Positions 34,318-41,749 of a stretch of DNA of 54,421 nucleotides are shown here, in pieces (the stretch's first letter is position 1; every line of letters starts with the position of its first letter). The notes under the pieces are model-generated. The model had not been told where the DNA came from, searched no databases, and was given only the letters and a program-made list of their open reading frames with translations. This DNA comes from JAAYZM01 sp964510785 (GTDB taxonomy: Bacteria; Actinomycetota; Actinomycetes; Actinomycetales; Cellulomonadaceae), in assembly GCA_964510785.1 (NCBI GenBank), contig CAZECM010000013.1, positions 1-54,421 of the forward strand, read 5' to 3'. Both the position numbers and the translations under genes were made by a program.

Positions 34318-34400
34318 CCATCCAGAGCGACCGAGAGATCTGGCTCGTCGACGTCGCAGCAACCGCCCCCGAGGCTAGGTGCTACCGCCAGGACCGATGG
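34318..34400 (+). promoter_or_regulatory. SAM-I (S-box) riboswitch
   Basis: P1 is CCATC (34318-34322) with GATGG (34396-34400). Inside are CCAGAGCGACCGAGAGATC, CTGGCTCGTCGACG, GCAGCAACC, and GGTGCTACCGCCAGGACC: the P2/kink-turn, GCAACC and GGTGCTA blocks of the S-box in order. The 3' strand of P1 touches the ribosome site GGAGGA (34399-34404), 3 bases before ATG 34408, so SAM-stabilised P1 could directly hide the ribosome site. Controls rhodanese and metZ. Confidence 0.92.
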
Positions 34401-34407
34401 AGGAACC

Positions 34408-34851
34408 ATGACGATCGACGCCCGCCCCGCCGACGGCTACGCCGGCGACATCACCCCGCAGCAGGCCTGGGACCTCATCGCGGCCGACGAGCGCGCCGTC
34501 CTGGTGGACGTCCGCACCCGGCCCGAGTGGACCTTCGTGGGCGTGCCCGACGTCGGATCCCTCGGCAAGGAGGCCGCACTCGTCGAGTGGACGAGCTTCT
34601 CGACCGGGACCGTCAACCCGCACTTCCTCGAGCAGCTCGCCCAGCTCGGTCTCGAGCCCGGCGACGAACGTCCCGTCGTGTTCCTGTGCCGTTCGGGGCA
34701 GCGCTCGATCGCGGCGGCGCGGGCCGCGACGGGCATCGGGCTCGGGCCCGCCTACAACGTGCTGGAGGGTTTCGAGGGCGCGCTCGACGCCGCGCGGCAC
34801 CGGGGCTCCGAGGGCTGGCGCGCGGCCGGTCTGCCCTGGATCCAGTCGTGA
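34408..34851 (+). CDS. Single-domain rhodanese sulfurtransferase
   Basis: 147 aa. Catalytic Cys94 in VFLCRSGQRSIAAA, start of the fold at LVDVRTRPEW, ending with EGFEGALDAARHRGSEGWRAAGLPW. Rhodanese genes paired with metZ behind an S-box are common; the protein probably shuttles sulfide/persulfide for homocysteine synthesis or detoxifies side products. Its stop overlaps the metZ start (GTGA). Confidence 0.9.
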   Translation: MTIDARPADGYAGDITPQQAWDLIAADERAVLVDVRTRPEWTFVGVPDVGSLGKEAALVEWTSFSTGTVNPHFLEQLAQLGLEPGDERPVVFLCRSGQRSIAAARAATGIGLGPAYNVLEGFEGALDAARHRGSEGWRAAGLPWIQS

Positions 34852-36188
34852 GCGAGGGCGAACCACAGGCTGTCGACACTCGGCCCGCCGACGCGCAGGC
34901 CACCGTTCCCGGTCCCGGCTCGTGGGCGCGCGGCATCCTGCCGGAAGGCCTGCACCCCGCGACGCTCGCCGTGCGCGGCGGCCAGGTCCGCAGCCCCTTC
35001 GCCGAGACGTCCGAGGCGCTCTACCTGACCCAGGGCTACGTCTACGCGACTGCGGCCGAGGCGGAGGCGGCCTTCGCGGGCGAGGCCGACCGCTTCCAGT
35101 ACTCGCGCTACTCCAACCCCACGGTCTCGACCTTCGAGGAGCGGCTGCGCCTGATCGAGGGCGCCGAGGCGTGCACGGCCACCGCGACCGGCATGTCCGC
35201 CGTGTTCACGAGCCTCGCCGCGCTCGTGCAGCAGGGCTCCCGCGTCGTGGCGGGCCGCGCGCTGTTCGGCTCGACCACGGTGATCTTCGAGGAGATCCTC
35301 GCGGGCTGGGGCGTGCGCACGGACTACGTGGACGCGCACGACGTCGAGCAGTGGCGCACCGCGCTCGCGACGCCGGCCGACGTGGTGTTCTTCGAGACCC
35401 CCACCAACCCCATGCAGGACCTCGTGGACATCGCCGAGGTCTCCCGGCTCGCGCACGCGGCGGGGGCCGTCGTCGTCGTCGACAACGTCTTCGCCACACC
35501 CGTCCTGTCGAGGCCGCTCGAGCACGGCGCCGACGTCGTCGTCTACTCGGCCACGAAGCACATCGACGGGCAGGGCCGCGTGCTCGGCGGCGCGATCCTC
35601 GGACCGCAGGAGTTCCTCGACGGCCCCGTGCGCACGCTCGTCCGCAACACCGGGCCCTCGCTCAGCCCGTTCAACGCGTGGGTGCTGCTCAAGGGACTCG
35701 AGACGCTCGAGCTGCGGGTGCGCGCCCAGACCGCCGCCGCGCTCGAGATCGCCCGCTGGCTCGAGGCCCGGCCCGAGGTCGCCGCCGTGCGCTACCCGTT
35801 CCTCGAGTCCCACCCGCAGTTCGAGCTCGCCCGGCGTCAGCAGGGCGGGGGCGGGACGGTCGTCACCTTCACGCTCGCCGTACCGGAGGCGCTGGCCGAC
35901 GGCGAGGCGCCTGCCGACGGCGCGTCCCCGGCCGAGGACGCCGCCGCGAAGGCCGCCGCGTTCGCATTCCTCGATGCGCTGCGCCTCGTCGACATCTCCA
36001 ACAACCTCGGCGACGCGAAGTCGATCGCCACGCACCCAGCCACGACCACCCACCGCAAGCTCGGCGCCGCGGGCCGGGCCGCCGTCGGGATCGCCGAGTC
36101 GACGGTCCGGCTCAGCGTGGGCCTCGAGGACCCGCGTGACCTCGTCGCCGACCTCGACCACGCGCTGCGGGCCGCCGGCCGGTCGTAG
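34848..36188 (+). CDS. metZ: O-succinylhomoserine sulfhydrylase
   Basis: 446-aa Cys/Met-metabolism PLP enzyme making homocysteine from O-succinylhomoserine and sulfide. PLP Lys237 is in VVYSATKHIDGQGR; other blocks are SRYSNPTVSTFEERL, FETPTNPMQDLVDI and GGGTVVTFTL. The preserved STVRLSVGLEDPRDLVADLDHAL end is typical. It has a ~30-residue acidic/Ala-rich insertion (ADGEAPADGASPAEDAAAKA) just before AFAFLDALRLVDISNNLGD, longer than in most MetZ. Under SAM-I control with rhodanese: made when SAM is low. Confidence 0.93.
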   Translation: MSEGEPQAVDTRPADAQATVPGPGSWARGILPEGLHPATLAVRGGQVRSPFAETSEALYLTQGYVYATAAEAEAAFAGEADRFQYSRYSNPTVSTFEERLRLIEGAEACTATATGMSAVFTSLAALVQQGSRVVAGRALFGSTTVIFEEILAGWGVRTDYVDAHDVEQWRTALATPADVVFFETPTNPMQDLVDIAEVSRLAHAAGAVVVVDNVFATPVLSRPLEHGADVVVYSATKHIDGQGRVLGGAILGPQEFLDGPVRTLVRNTGPSLSPFNAWVLLKGLETLELRVRAQTAAALEIARWLEARPEVAAVRYPFLESHPQFELARRQQGGGGTVVTFTLAVPEALADGEAPADGASPAEDAAAKAAAFAFLDALRLVDISNNLGDAKSIATHPATTTHRKLGAAGRAAVGIAESTVRLSVGLEDPRDLVADLDHALRAAGRS

Positions 36189-36213
36189 CTCCGCCGGCGA
36201 TAGGCTCGCGCTC

Positions 36214-36678
36214 GTGGGCAGACGGCACGACGGTGTGGTGGAGCGGGACCGCCGAGGTCGCGCAGCCACGTGGCGTCTCGCCGTCGTCGTCCTCGTCCTT
36301 GCCGTCACCGGGTGCGGTGGGAACGGGCACGACTACGTGTTCGGCGAATGGCACCTCACCGCAGGCACTGGCGTCGACGGCCCGCTCGAGCTCATCGAGT
36401 CCCACCCGGTCACGCTCGAGGTGGATGACACGTTCTTTCGCGGCACGGCGGCGTGCAACACCTACGGCGGTCGCGTGGACACCTCTGGGGGTGGGTGGCG
36501 CACCTCCCAGGAGTCCGTGACCGAGATGGCGTGCGAACCGACCGAGGTCATGGCACTCGAGCGCGCCTACCTCGACACGCTCGGCGTGGTCACGCGCAAC
36601 AACGCGACGTACGAGGAGCTCGTTCTGACAGGCCCCGACGGGGTCGAGCTCCACTTCGCGCGCAGTCCGATCGAGTAG
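36214..36678 (+). CDS. META-domain lipoprotein (copy 1)
   Basis: 154 aa. GTG 36214 lies 7 bases after TAGGCT (36201-36206), so probably leaderless. Signal TWRLAVVVLVLAVTGC with lipobox Cys, then a META/HslJ-like domain: GEWHLTAGTGVDGPLELIES, FRGTAACNTYGGRV, TEMACEP...MALERAYLDTL and ELVLTGPDGVELHFAR. Surface lipoprotein of unknown role; META domains occur in stress- or motility-linked envelope proteins. Paralogue of the next gene. Confidence 0.85.
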   Translation: MGRRHDGVVERDRRGRAATWRLAVVVLVLAVTGCGGNGHDYVFGEWHLTAGTGVDGPLELIESHPVTLEVDDTFFRGTAACNTYGGRVDTSGGGWRTSQESVTEMACEPTEVMALERAYLDTLGVVTRNNATYEELVLTGPDGVELHFARSPIE

Positions 36679-36744
36679 AGACCTGCTGCGGGAGGACGTG
36701 CCGGCCCCCGGCCTACCCGCTGCGGTACACGTTAGGTTCGTGCC

Positions 36745-37170
36745 ATGGGTTTGCGCGCGCTCGCCACCGCCATGCTTCTCGCCGCCGTCGCGTTCGCAGC
36801 AGGGTGCACCGCCTCGCCTTCCGACGCCGCGCAGGGCTCCTGGGTACTGACCTCCGCCTCCGGGGCCGACGGTCCGCTGGACCTTGTCGAGTCTCACCCC
36901 GTCACGCTCCAGGTGGGCGACGACACCGTGGGTGGCACAGCGGCGTGCAACCAGTACGGCGCCGGCCTCGATCGACGCGGCGGCCGGTGGAACTTGACCG
37001 AGTTGGAGCAGACGGCGATGGCGTGCGAGCCCCTCTCCGTGATGGATCTCGAGGATGCCTACCTCGCGGCGCTCGGCGCCGCGACGCGTGCCGCCGTGTC
37101 CGGCGACGAGCTCACCCTGACCGGTCCGGACGGCGTCGAGCTCGTCTTCGCGCGCACCGTGAGCGGCTAG
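36745..37170 (+). CDS. META-domain lipoprotein (copy 2)
   Basis: 141 aa. ATG 36745 follows TAGGTT (36732-36737) by 7 bases, again leaderless-like. Signal LATAMLLAAVAFAAGC, then GSWVLTSASGADGPLDLVES, VGGTAACNQYGAGL, TAMACEPLSVMDLEDAYLAAL and LTLTGPDGVELVFAR. Similar along its length to the preceding lipoprotein, so a tandem duplication with each copy keeping its own promoter. Confidence 0.87.
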   Translation: MGLRALATAMLLAAVAFAAGCTASPSDAAQGSWVLTSASGADGPLDLVESHPVTLQVGDDTVGGTAACNQYGAGLDRRGGRWNLTELEQTAMACEPLSVMDLEDAYLAALGAATRAAVSGDELTLTGPDGVELVFARTVSG

Positions 37171-37173
37171 ATC

Positions 37174-37193
37174 GACGGTCTGACCCGACCGTC
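37174..37193. terminator. Bidirectional terminator hairpin
   Basis: GACGGTC-TGACCC-GACCGTC in the 31-bp gap between the convergent lipoprotein and acetyltransferase genes. Confidence 0.7.
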
Positions 37194-37201
37194 CAGGGCA
37201 C

Positions 37202-37723
37202 TCACACCCCCAGGGACTTCGCCATGGTCACGACCGAGCCGGGCGGCCGGGCGTCAGCACGCAGCGCCTCGACGCGCTCGTAGCCGAGGGAGTCGTAGAG
37301 GCCGATCGCGGCGGTGTTGGCGGCGTTGGTCTCCAGGACGAGCCGGTCCCAGCCGAGCTCGCCAGCCTTGCGCTCGAGCGCGGCGAGCACGGTCCGCGCC
37401 ACACCACGCCCCCGGGCCACCTCGGTGACGTAGACCTTCTTGATCTCACCGACCGTCAGACCGAGCCGCGGGACCGGCCTCAGAGAGCCACAACCCACCG
37501 CGGTTCCGCCGTCATCGTGCTCTGTACCGCGATCAAGGACCACCACCGTGGCGAGAATGGTGCGCCCGATCTGCGCGTCGACTCCCTCGAACCCGCCGAA
37601 CCGCTCTTCCGCCTGCGCGGTCTCCTCGGGAAACAGCGGGCGGAAGTGCTCCCACATCGCGCGCCGCAGCCGGACGGCGTCCTGGTCCGCCCACGGCACC
37701 TCGCGAGCCACGAGTCGAGCCAT
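37202..37723 (-). CDS. GNAT-family N-acetyltransferase
   Basis: 173 aa. Acetyl-CoA-binding motif A at EIKKVYVTEVARGRGVARTVLAAL (RGRGVA pyrophosphate loop), motif B at LETNAANTAAIGLYDSLGYERV. ATG 37723 is used; GTG 37729 (two residues longer) has a GAGG 4 bases upstream and is possible. Last gene of the purS-purQ-GNAT-GNAT run; acceptor substrate unknown. Shares sequence style (LETN, AIGLY, GY) with the next GNAT. Confidence 0.85.
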   Translation of the reverse strand: MARLVAREVPWADQDAVRLRRAMWEHFRPLFPEETAQAEERFGGFEGVDAQIGRTILATVVVLDRGTEHDDGGTAVGCGSLRPVPRLGLTVGEIKKVYVTEVARGRGVARTVLAALERKAGELGWDRLVLETNAANTAAIGLYDSLGYERVEALRADARPPGSVVTMAKSLGV

Positions 37724-37751
37724 GGTCACGGCACCTCGTGCACAGGGCGGG

Positions 37752-38210
37752 CTAGAGCGACTTGGCGAAGCAGCGCGAGCTGTCCTCGTCCTCGTAGGGC
37801 GAGTAGTTGTCGATGAGCAGGTAGCCCTCGGTGACGTAGAGGCCGATCGCCTCGGGCTGCAGCACTCCCGTCTCGAGCACGAGACGGCGCAGGCCGCGCT
37901 CGACGGCGATCTTCTCGAGCTCGCGCAGCACGAGCCGCGACAGACCCTTGCGCCGGTGCTCGGGAACCACGTACATCCGCTTGAGCTCACCCACCCCGGC
38001 GCCGAACGCCGCGACCGGGTCGCGCAGCGCGCCGCACGCGACGGCCTCGCCTTCGTGGCGCACGAGCACGGCCGCTTCGAGGGGGCGCTTCGTGACGTCG
38101 TCGTCGATGTCCTCGTCGCCGTAGCGCTCGAGGAGCTCCTGCTGCTGGGCCAGGACGAGTCGTTGCAGCTCCTCGTTCGCCCAGTCCACGCGTTCGATCG
38201 TCACGTCCAC
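37752..38210 (-). CDS. GNAT-family N-acetyltransferase
   Basis: 152 aa. Motif A ELKRMYVVPEHRRKGLSRLVLREL, motif B LETGVLQPEAIGLYVTEGY, and the ending DNYSPYEDEDSSRCFAKSL, which is common in small actinobacterial and bacillal GNATs. Start GTG 38210 is preferred because GTGGAGG lies 5 bases upstream; a GTG four codons earlier would sit on that site. 17 bp downstream of purQ. Confidence 0.87.
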   Translation of the reverse strand: MDVTIERVDWANEELQRLVLAQQQELLERYGDEDIDDDVTKRPLEAAVLVRHEGEAVACGALRDPVAAFGAGVGELKRMYVVPEHRRKGLSRLVLRELEKIAVERGLRRLVLETGVLQPEAIGLYVTEGYLLIDNYSPYEDEDSSRCFAKSL

Positions 38211-38227
38211 GGGTGCCTCCACTCTCG

Positions 38228-38920
38228 TCAGCCGACCAGCGACGTCAGGACGGACGTAAAGAATCGCAGTCCGTCGGTGCCCGTGCGCGGGCCTTTGGCC
38301 CCGTCGGGACCGAACCCCGGCTCCACCGCATGCTCGGGGTGTGGCATGAGGCCGACCACGTTACCCCGCTCGTTGCACACCCCGGCGATGTCCCGGCGAG
38401 ACCCGTTGGGGTTGTGACCCACGTAGCGGAAGACGACCCGGCCCTCGCCCTCGAGCTCGTCGAGCGTGCGCTCGTCGGCGACGTACTGCCCGTCCTGGTT
38501 CTTGAGCGGGACGGTGATGATCTCGCCGTCGGCGTAGTCGCTCGTCCACGCCGTCGTGGCGTTCTCGACCCGCAGCTCCTGCTCGCGGCACACGAAGCTC
38601 AGGTGGTCGTTCTTGATCATCGAGCCGGGCAACAGATGCGCCTCGGTGAGGATCTGGAAGCCGTTGCAGATGCCGAGCACCGGCAGGCCACCCTTCGCCG
38701 CGTCCACGATCGACGCCGTGACGGGGGCGAAACGGCTGATCGCGCCGGCGCGCAGGTAGTCGCCGTAGGAGAACCCGCCGGGCAGGACGACGGCGTCGAC
38801 CCCGTGCAGGTCGGCGTCGGCGTGCCACAGCGCGACCGCCTCACCACCGGCGAGACGGACCGCGCGCGCGGCGTCCCGGTCGTCGAGCGAGCCGGGGTAG
38901 GTGACGACGCCGACACGCAT
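38228..38920 (-). CDS. purQ: Phosphoribosylformylglycinamidine synthase subunit PurQ
   Basis: 230-aa glutamine amidotransferase (class I) of purine synthesis step 4. MRVGVVTYPGSLDDRDAARAVRLAG is near-invariant; nucleophile Cys85 in GICNGFQIL; His/Glu in MPHPEHAVEP. It supplies ammonia to PurL within the PurLQS complex; purL is not in the window. Its ATG overlaps the purS stop by one base (TGATG). Confidence 0.97.
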   Translation of the reverse strand: MRVGVVTYPGSLDDRDAARAVRLAGGEAVALWHADADLHGVDAVVLPGGFSYGDYLRAGAISRFAPVTASIVDAAKGGLPVLGICNGFQILTEAHLLPGSMIKNDHLSFVCREQELRVENATTAWTSDYADGEIITVPLKNQDGQYVADERTLDELEGEGRVVFRYVGHNPNGSRRDIAGVCNERGNVVGLMPHPEHAVEPGFGPDGAKGPRTGTDGLRFFTSVLTSLVG

Positions 38921-39174
38921 CAGGCGGTCTCCGCCTCGTACACCGCGACGACGTCCTCGATCACGGGGTTGGACAGCACGTGCTCGCCCGCCTCACGGGC
39001 AGCAGCGAGGATCTCCTCGGTGACCGGGCCGTCCACCTCGAGCTCGAAGCGCTTGCCCTGGCGCACGCCCGAGAACTGGGTGAAGCCGAGCCGCGGCAGG
39101 GCGTTCGCGACCGCCTTGCCCTGCGGGTCGAGGATCTCGGGCTTGGGCATGACGTCAACGACAACTCGTCCCAC
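38920..39174 (-). CDS. purS: Phosphoribosylformylglycinamidine synthase subunit PurS
   Basis: 84 aa from GTG 39174: VVVDVMPKPEILDPQGKAVANALPRLGF is the PurS signature. Small scaffold subunit that holds PurQ to PurL. Followed directly by purQ. Confidence 0.95.
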   Translation of the reverse strand: MGRVVVDVMPKPEILDPQGKAVANALPRLGFTQFSGVRQGKRFELEVDGPVTEEILAAAREAGEHVLSNPVIEDVVAVYEAETA

Positions 39175-39298
39175 GGGGGCGCTCCTGGATCTCGGGCAGC
39201 GGGGTTCGTGGCCAGGATACCGACGTCCTCGGCCCGGGGACGATGCCGGTCCGGCGGGTGGGCTCTCGGGGCCACTACGTGGCGGTGCACTCAGCCGG

Positions 39299-39679
39299 TC
39301 AGGCGGTCGCCCAGGCACCCAGCTCGTTGCCGCTCGGGTCGAGGAAGTGGAACCGGCGACCACCCGGGAACTCGTAGGGGCCGTTCACGACCTCACCTCC
39401 GGCGGCCCGCACCGCGGCGAGCGTCGCGTCCAGGTCGTCGGAGTACAGCAGGACGAACGGGCCACCCCGCGTGACCTCGCCTGCTTCGGCGAGCCGCAGC
39501 CCGCCCGCCTCGTCCTGCCCCTTCTCCGCGGACGTGCGAATCCCGGTGTACTCGGGGCCGTACGAGACGAACTCCCAGCCGAACGCCGCAGCGTAGAAGT
39601 CTTGCGCGGCGGCGAGATCGGTGACGGGGAGCTCGATGTAGTCGATCGAGTGGTGGATGCCGTGCGTGTGAGTGCTCAT
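39299..39679 (-). CDS. VOC-superfamily (glyoxalase/bleomycin-resistance fold) protein
   Basis: 126 aa. Paired beta-alpha-beta-beta-beta units: IDYIELPVTDLAAAQDFYAAAFGW and GPFVLLYSDDLDATLAAVRAAGGEVVNGPYEFPGGRRFHFLDPSGNELGAW. Metal-site positions would be His/Glu in the first strand and the FHFLDPSGNELG segment. Substrate unknown. Confidence 0.88.
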   Translation of the reverse strand: MSTHTHGIHHSIDYIELPVTDLAAAQDFYAAAFGWEFVSYGPEYTGIRTSAEKGQDEAGGLRLAEAGEVTRGGPFVLLYSDDLDATLAAVRAAGGEVVNGPYEFPGGRRFHFLDPSGNELGAWATA

Positions 39680-39789
39680 GGTCCAAGGCTTCCACGCGCC
39701 ACTGACGTCGTTCCCGCCCGCTGCCGGACAGGGCCTCGATCCGCCACGGTCCAACGTCCAGCAGCAGCACCCTCCCAGCTACGCCCGCG

Positions 39790-41529
39790 TCAGGCGCTGC
39801 GGCGCTCCTCGTGGCTGCGGCGCTCATCGTGAACGACGGGCCTGTCCTGGACTGGCCCGTCTCGGACGGGCGCACCTTGGGCAGGTCGATCTTGGGCGTC
39901 TCGCTCGCGCGCACCTCGGCGTAGCCGCTGGGCGAGGCGCGTGCGTCTGTTGTCAGCAGTCTGTGCGCGCGGGACGAGCTGGTAGGTCGGAGGCTCGTAG
40001 TCGGGATCGCCGGGCAGGCGTGGTGGCCCGGCCGTCGTGCTGCTCCGAGGCGTCTCGACGAGGTCGAGGTCATGCGTGTGGAGCTCGTGGTGGTGGAAGG
40101 CGCAGACGAGGATGCCGCGATGGATGTCGGTCTCACCGTGGTCCGCAGCCCAGTGGTCGAGGTGGTGAACGTCGCAGAATCTGGCGATCTGAGCGCATTC
40201 GGGCCATGCGCAGTGCTGGTCGCGCAGCTCGACGGTGCGCCGTTGGTGGCTCTTGAAGGTGCGCTGGGCGCGCCCGACGTTCAGCGGGACGGCTTCCGCG
40301 TCGACCACGAGGCGCCCGACGGCGGAGCCGCACAGGAGCTTGCCCAGGTCAGCCGGTGGGAGCAGGGGACCGTCCTGGGCGCGGACCAGCGGGAACGGTG
40401 CGACGTCGGCGTCCTCGCTCGCGGCATCCCCGCTGGCGGCGTCCTGGTTCGCGGCCTCCTCGTTCCGGGTGTGAGTGGCCGCGGCGAGGTGCTCGCGCGC
40501 AGCGAGGAACGTGGCCTCGCCCATCGTGATCATGACCTGGGTGGGCACCTGGGTGGCCGGGGAGAACCTGCCCTCTGCGAGAGTCGCGGCGGCGATGGAC
40601 TCGAGAGCGTCGGCGTTGCGCTGGCCCAGGGGTCGGTCGTCGTCCTTGCCCGGGCGCGGGGAGGCCGCGTCGATGGCCAGCTGGAAGCGGTGTCCGGCCA
40701 CGGGGTCGAGCAGGCCCTCGATACGCGTGCCGTCCGGCCCCGGCATGATGCGCAGGTAGCGTCGGGCGCGGATGGCCTCTTGGGCGTCCTGGACGGTGGC
40801 GGGGCTACGTGTCGCGGCGAGCTCCTCGACCTTGCGCTCGAAGAGCTTCGGATCGTGCTCACGGGCCAGGTCACGGATCTTGGCGGCACCCTCGCCCGTG
40901 AGCAGCTCGGTGCGCACCACCGGGTCGACCTTGTCCGCGACGGCGCGCAGTCGCTGGGCATGGGAAGGCGTGATCTCGCCGCGCGCCAGGGCGTCCAGGC
41001 CACCTTCGAGCTCGGTCAAGGTGCGCGCCGTGCTGGCCTCGCGCCGGGCGGTGCCCATGTCCTCGCGGTTCTTCTTGGCCCGGTACGCCTCGAAGGAACG
41101 CATGCCGGGCCGCCGCCACACCCCGGCCCGCTCCTGGGCGACCAGCAGCGGCGCCTTGGCCGCGCCGAGCACACGTGTCGTGCGGTCCACCGCGTCCACC
41201 ACGAGGGAGCGCGCAGAGTCGGGCCATGCGTCGGGTGCGGCGCTGACCGCGGCCAGCTCCCGCGCGGCGATCTCCAGCACACCGGCCCACGCCGCCGCGG
41301 CGTCAGCGCCGCCGACGACCCGCGCCGCAGAGCCCATCGCGCTACCACCTATCGGGCCGGGAACAGCCGCGGAGCCAACGGCACCGCCCGCACCCGACTT
41401 GCCTGGGACGCCCGAGGGCGCCCCAGTACCGGAAGCAGTGCGAGCGGCAGCTGGGCCGCCGTCGGGCACGATCCCTGCCCCGACCAGGGCGCGGCGCACA
41501 CGAGTCAGAAGTTCTTCCCCCACGGCCAT
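39790..41529 (-). CDS. DUF222 / HNH endonuclease-domain protein (13E12-repeat type)
   Basis: 579 aa. DUF222 region about residues 60-400 (SFEAYRAKKNREDMGTARREAS, LDALARGEITPSHAQRL, RFQLAIDAASPRPGKDD). HNH domain about 450-510: QHCAWPECAQIARFCDVHHLDHWAADHGETDIHRGILVCAFHHHELH, with zinc Cys and the catalytic DVHH. A disordered Arg/Asp-rich tail with repeated DRPVQ-like words follows. ATG 41529 has GGGAG 6 bases upstream. Such genes are multi-copy in actinobacteria and sometimes part of selfish repeats, but no flanking repeats are visible here. A strong sigma-70-like promoter lies upstream. Confidence 0.9.
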   Translation of the reverse strand: MAVGEELLTRVRRALVGAGIVPDGGPAAARTASGTGAPSGVPGKSGAGGAVGSAAVPGPIGGSAMGSAARVVGGADAAAAWAGVLEIAARELAAVSAAPDAWPDSARSLVVDAVDRTTRVLGAAKAPLLVAQERAGVWRRPGMRSFEAYRAKKNREDMGTARREASTARTLTELEGGLDALARGEITPSHAQRLRAVADKVDPVVRTELLTGEGAAKIRDLAREHDPKLFERKVEELAATRSPATVQDAQEAIRARRYLRIMPGPDGTRIEGLLDPVAGHRFQLAIDAASPRPGKDDDRPLGQRNADALESIAAATLAEGRFSPATQVPTQVMITMGEATFLAAREHLAAATHTRNEEAANQDAASGDAASEDADVAPFPLVRAQDGPLLPPADLGKLLCGSAVGRLVVDAEAVPLNVGRAQRTFKSHQRRTVELRDQHCAWPECAQIARFCDVHHLDHWAADHGETDIHRGILVCAFHHHELHTHDLDLVETPRSSTTAGPPRLPGDPDYEPPTYQLVPRAQTADNRRTRLAQRLRRGARERDAQDRPAQGAPVRDGPVQDRPVVHDERRSHEERRSA

Positions 41530-41568
41530 CACCCGCTCCCCTGTTCGTTGACTGCAACATATGTATTA

Positions 41569-41597
41569 GTATTACATGATTTGTCTGAATCCGTCAA
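41569..41597 (-). promoter_or_regulatory. Canonical promoter of the HNH gene in an AT-rich patch
   Basis: Minus strand TTGACG (41597-41592), 17 bases, TAATAC (41574-41569). The -10 overlaps an imperfect dyad ATGTAATACTAATACAT (41564-41580). The ~60-bp patch is far more AT-rich than its surroundings. +1 would be near 41562, giving a ~33-base leader. Confidence 0.75.
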
Positions 41598-41749
41598 CCC
41601 TTTTCTGAACTTCTTCTGAGAAGAGCCTGGGAACGGCACGCACCAGGTAGGCCAGCCCTGCGGGTGCGCAGGGTGCCCGGAGGCCGCCGTCAGCCACGCT
41701 CGTACTGTGCCACCCGCCACTGACAGCGGTGGCGCCTAGGGTGGCGAGC

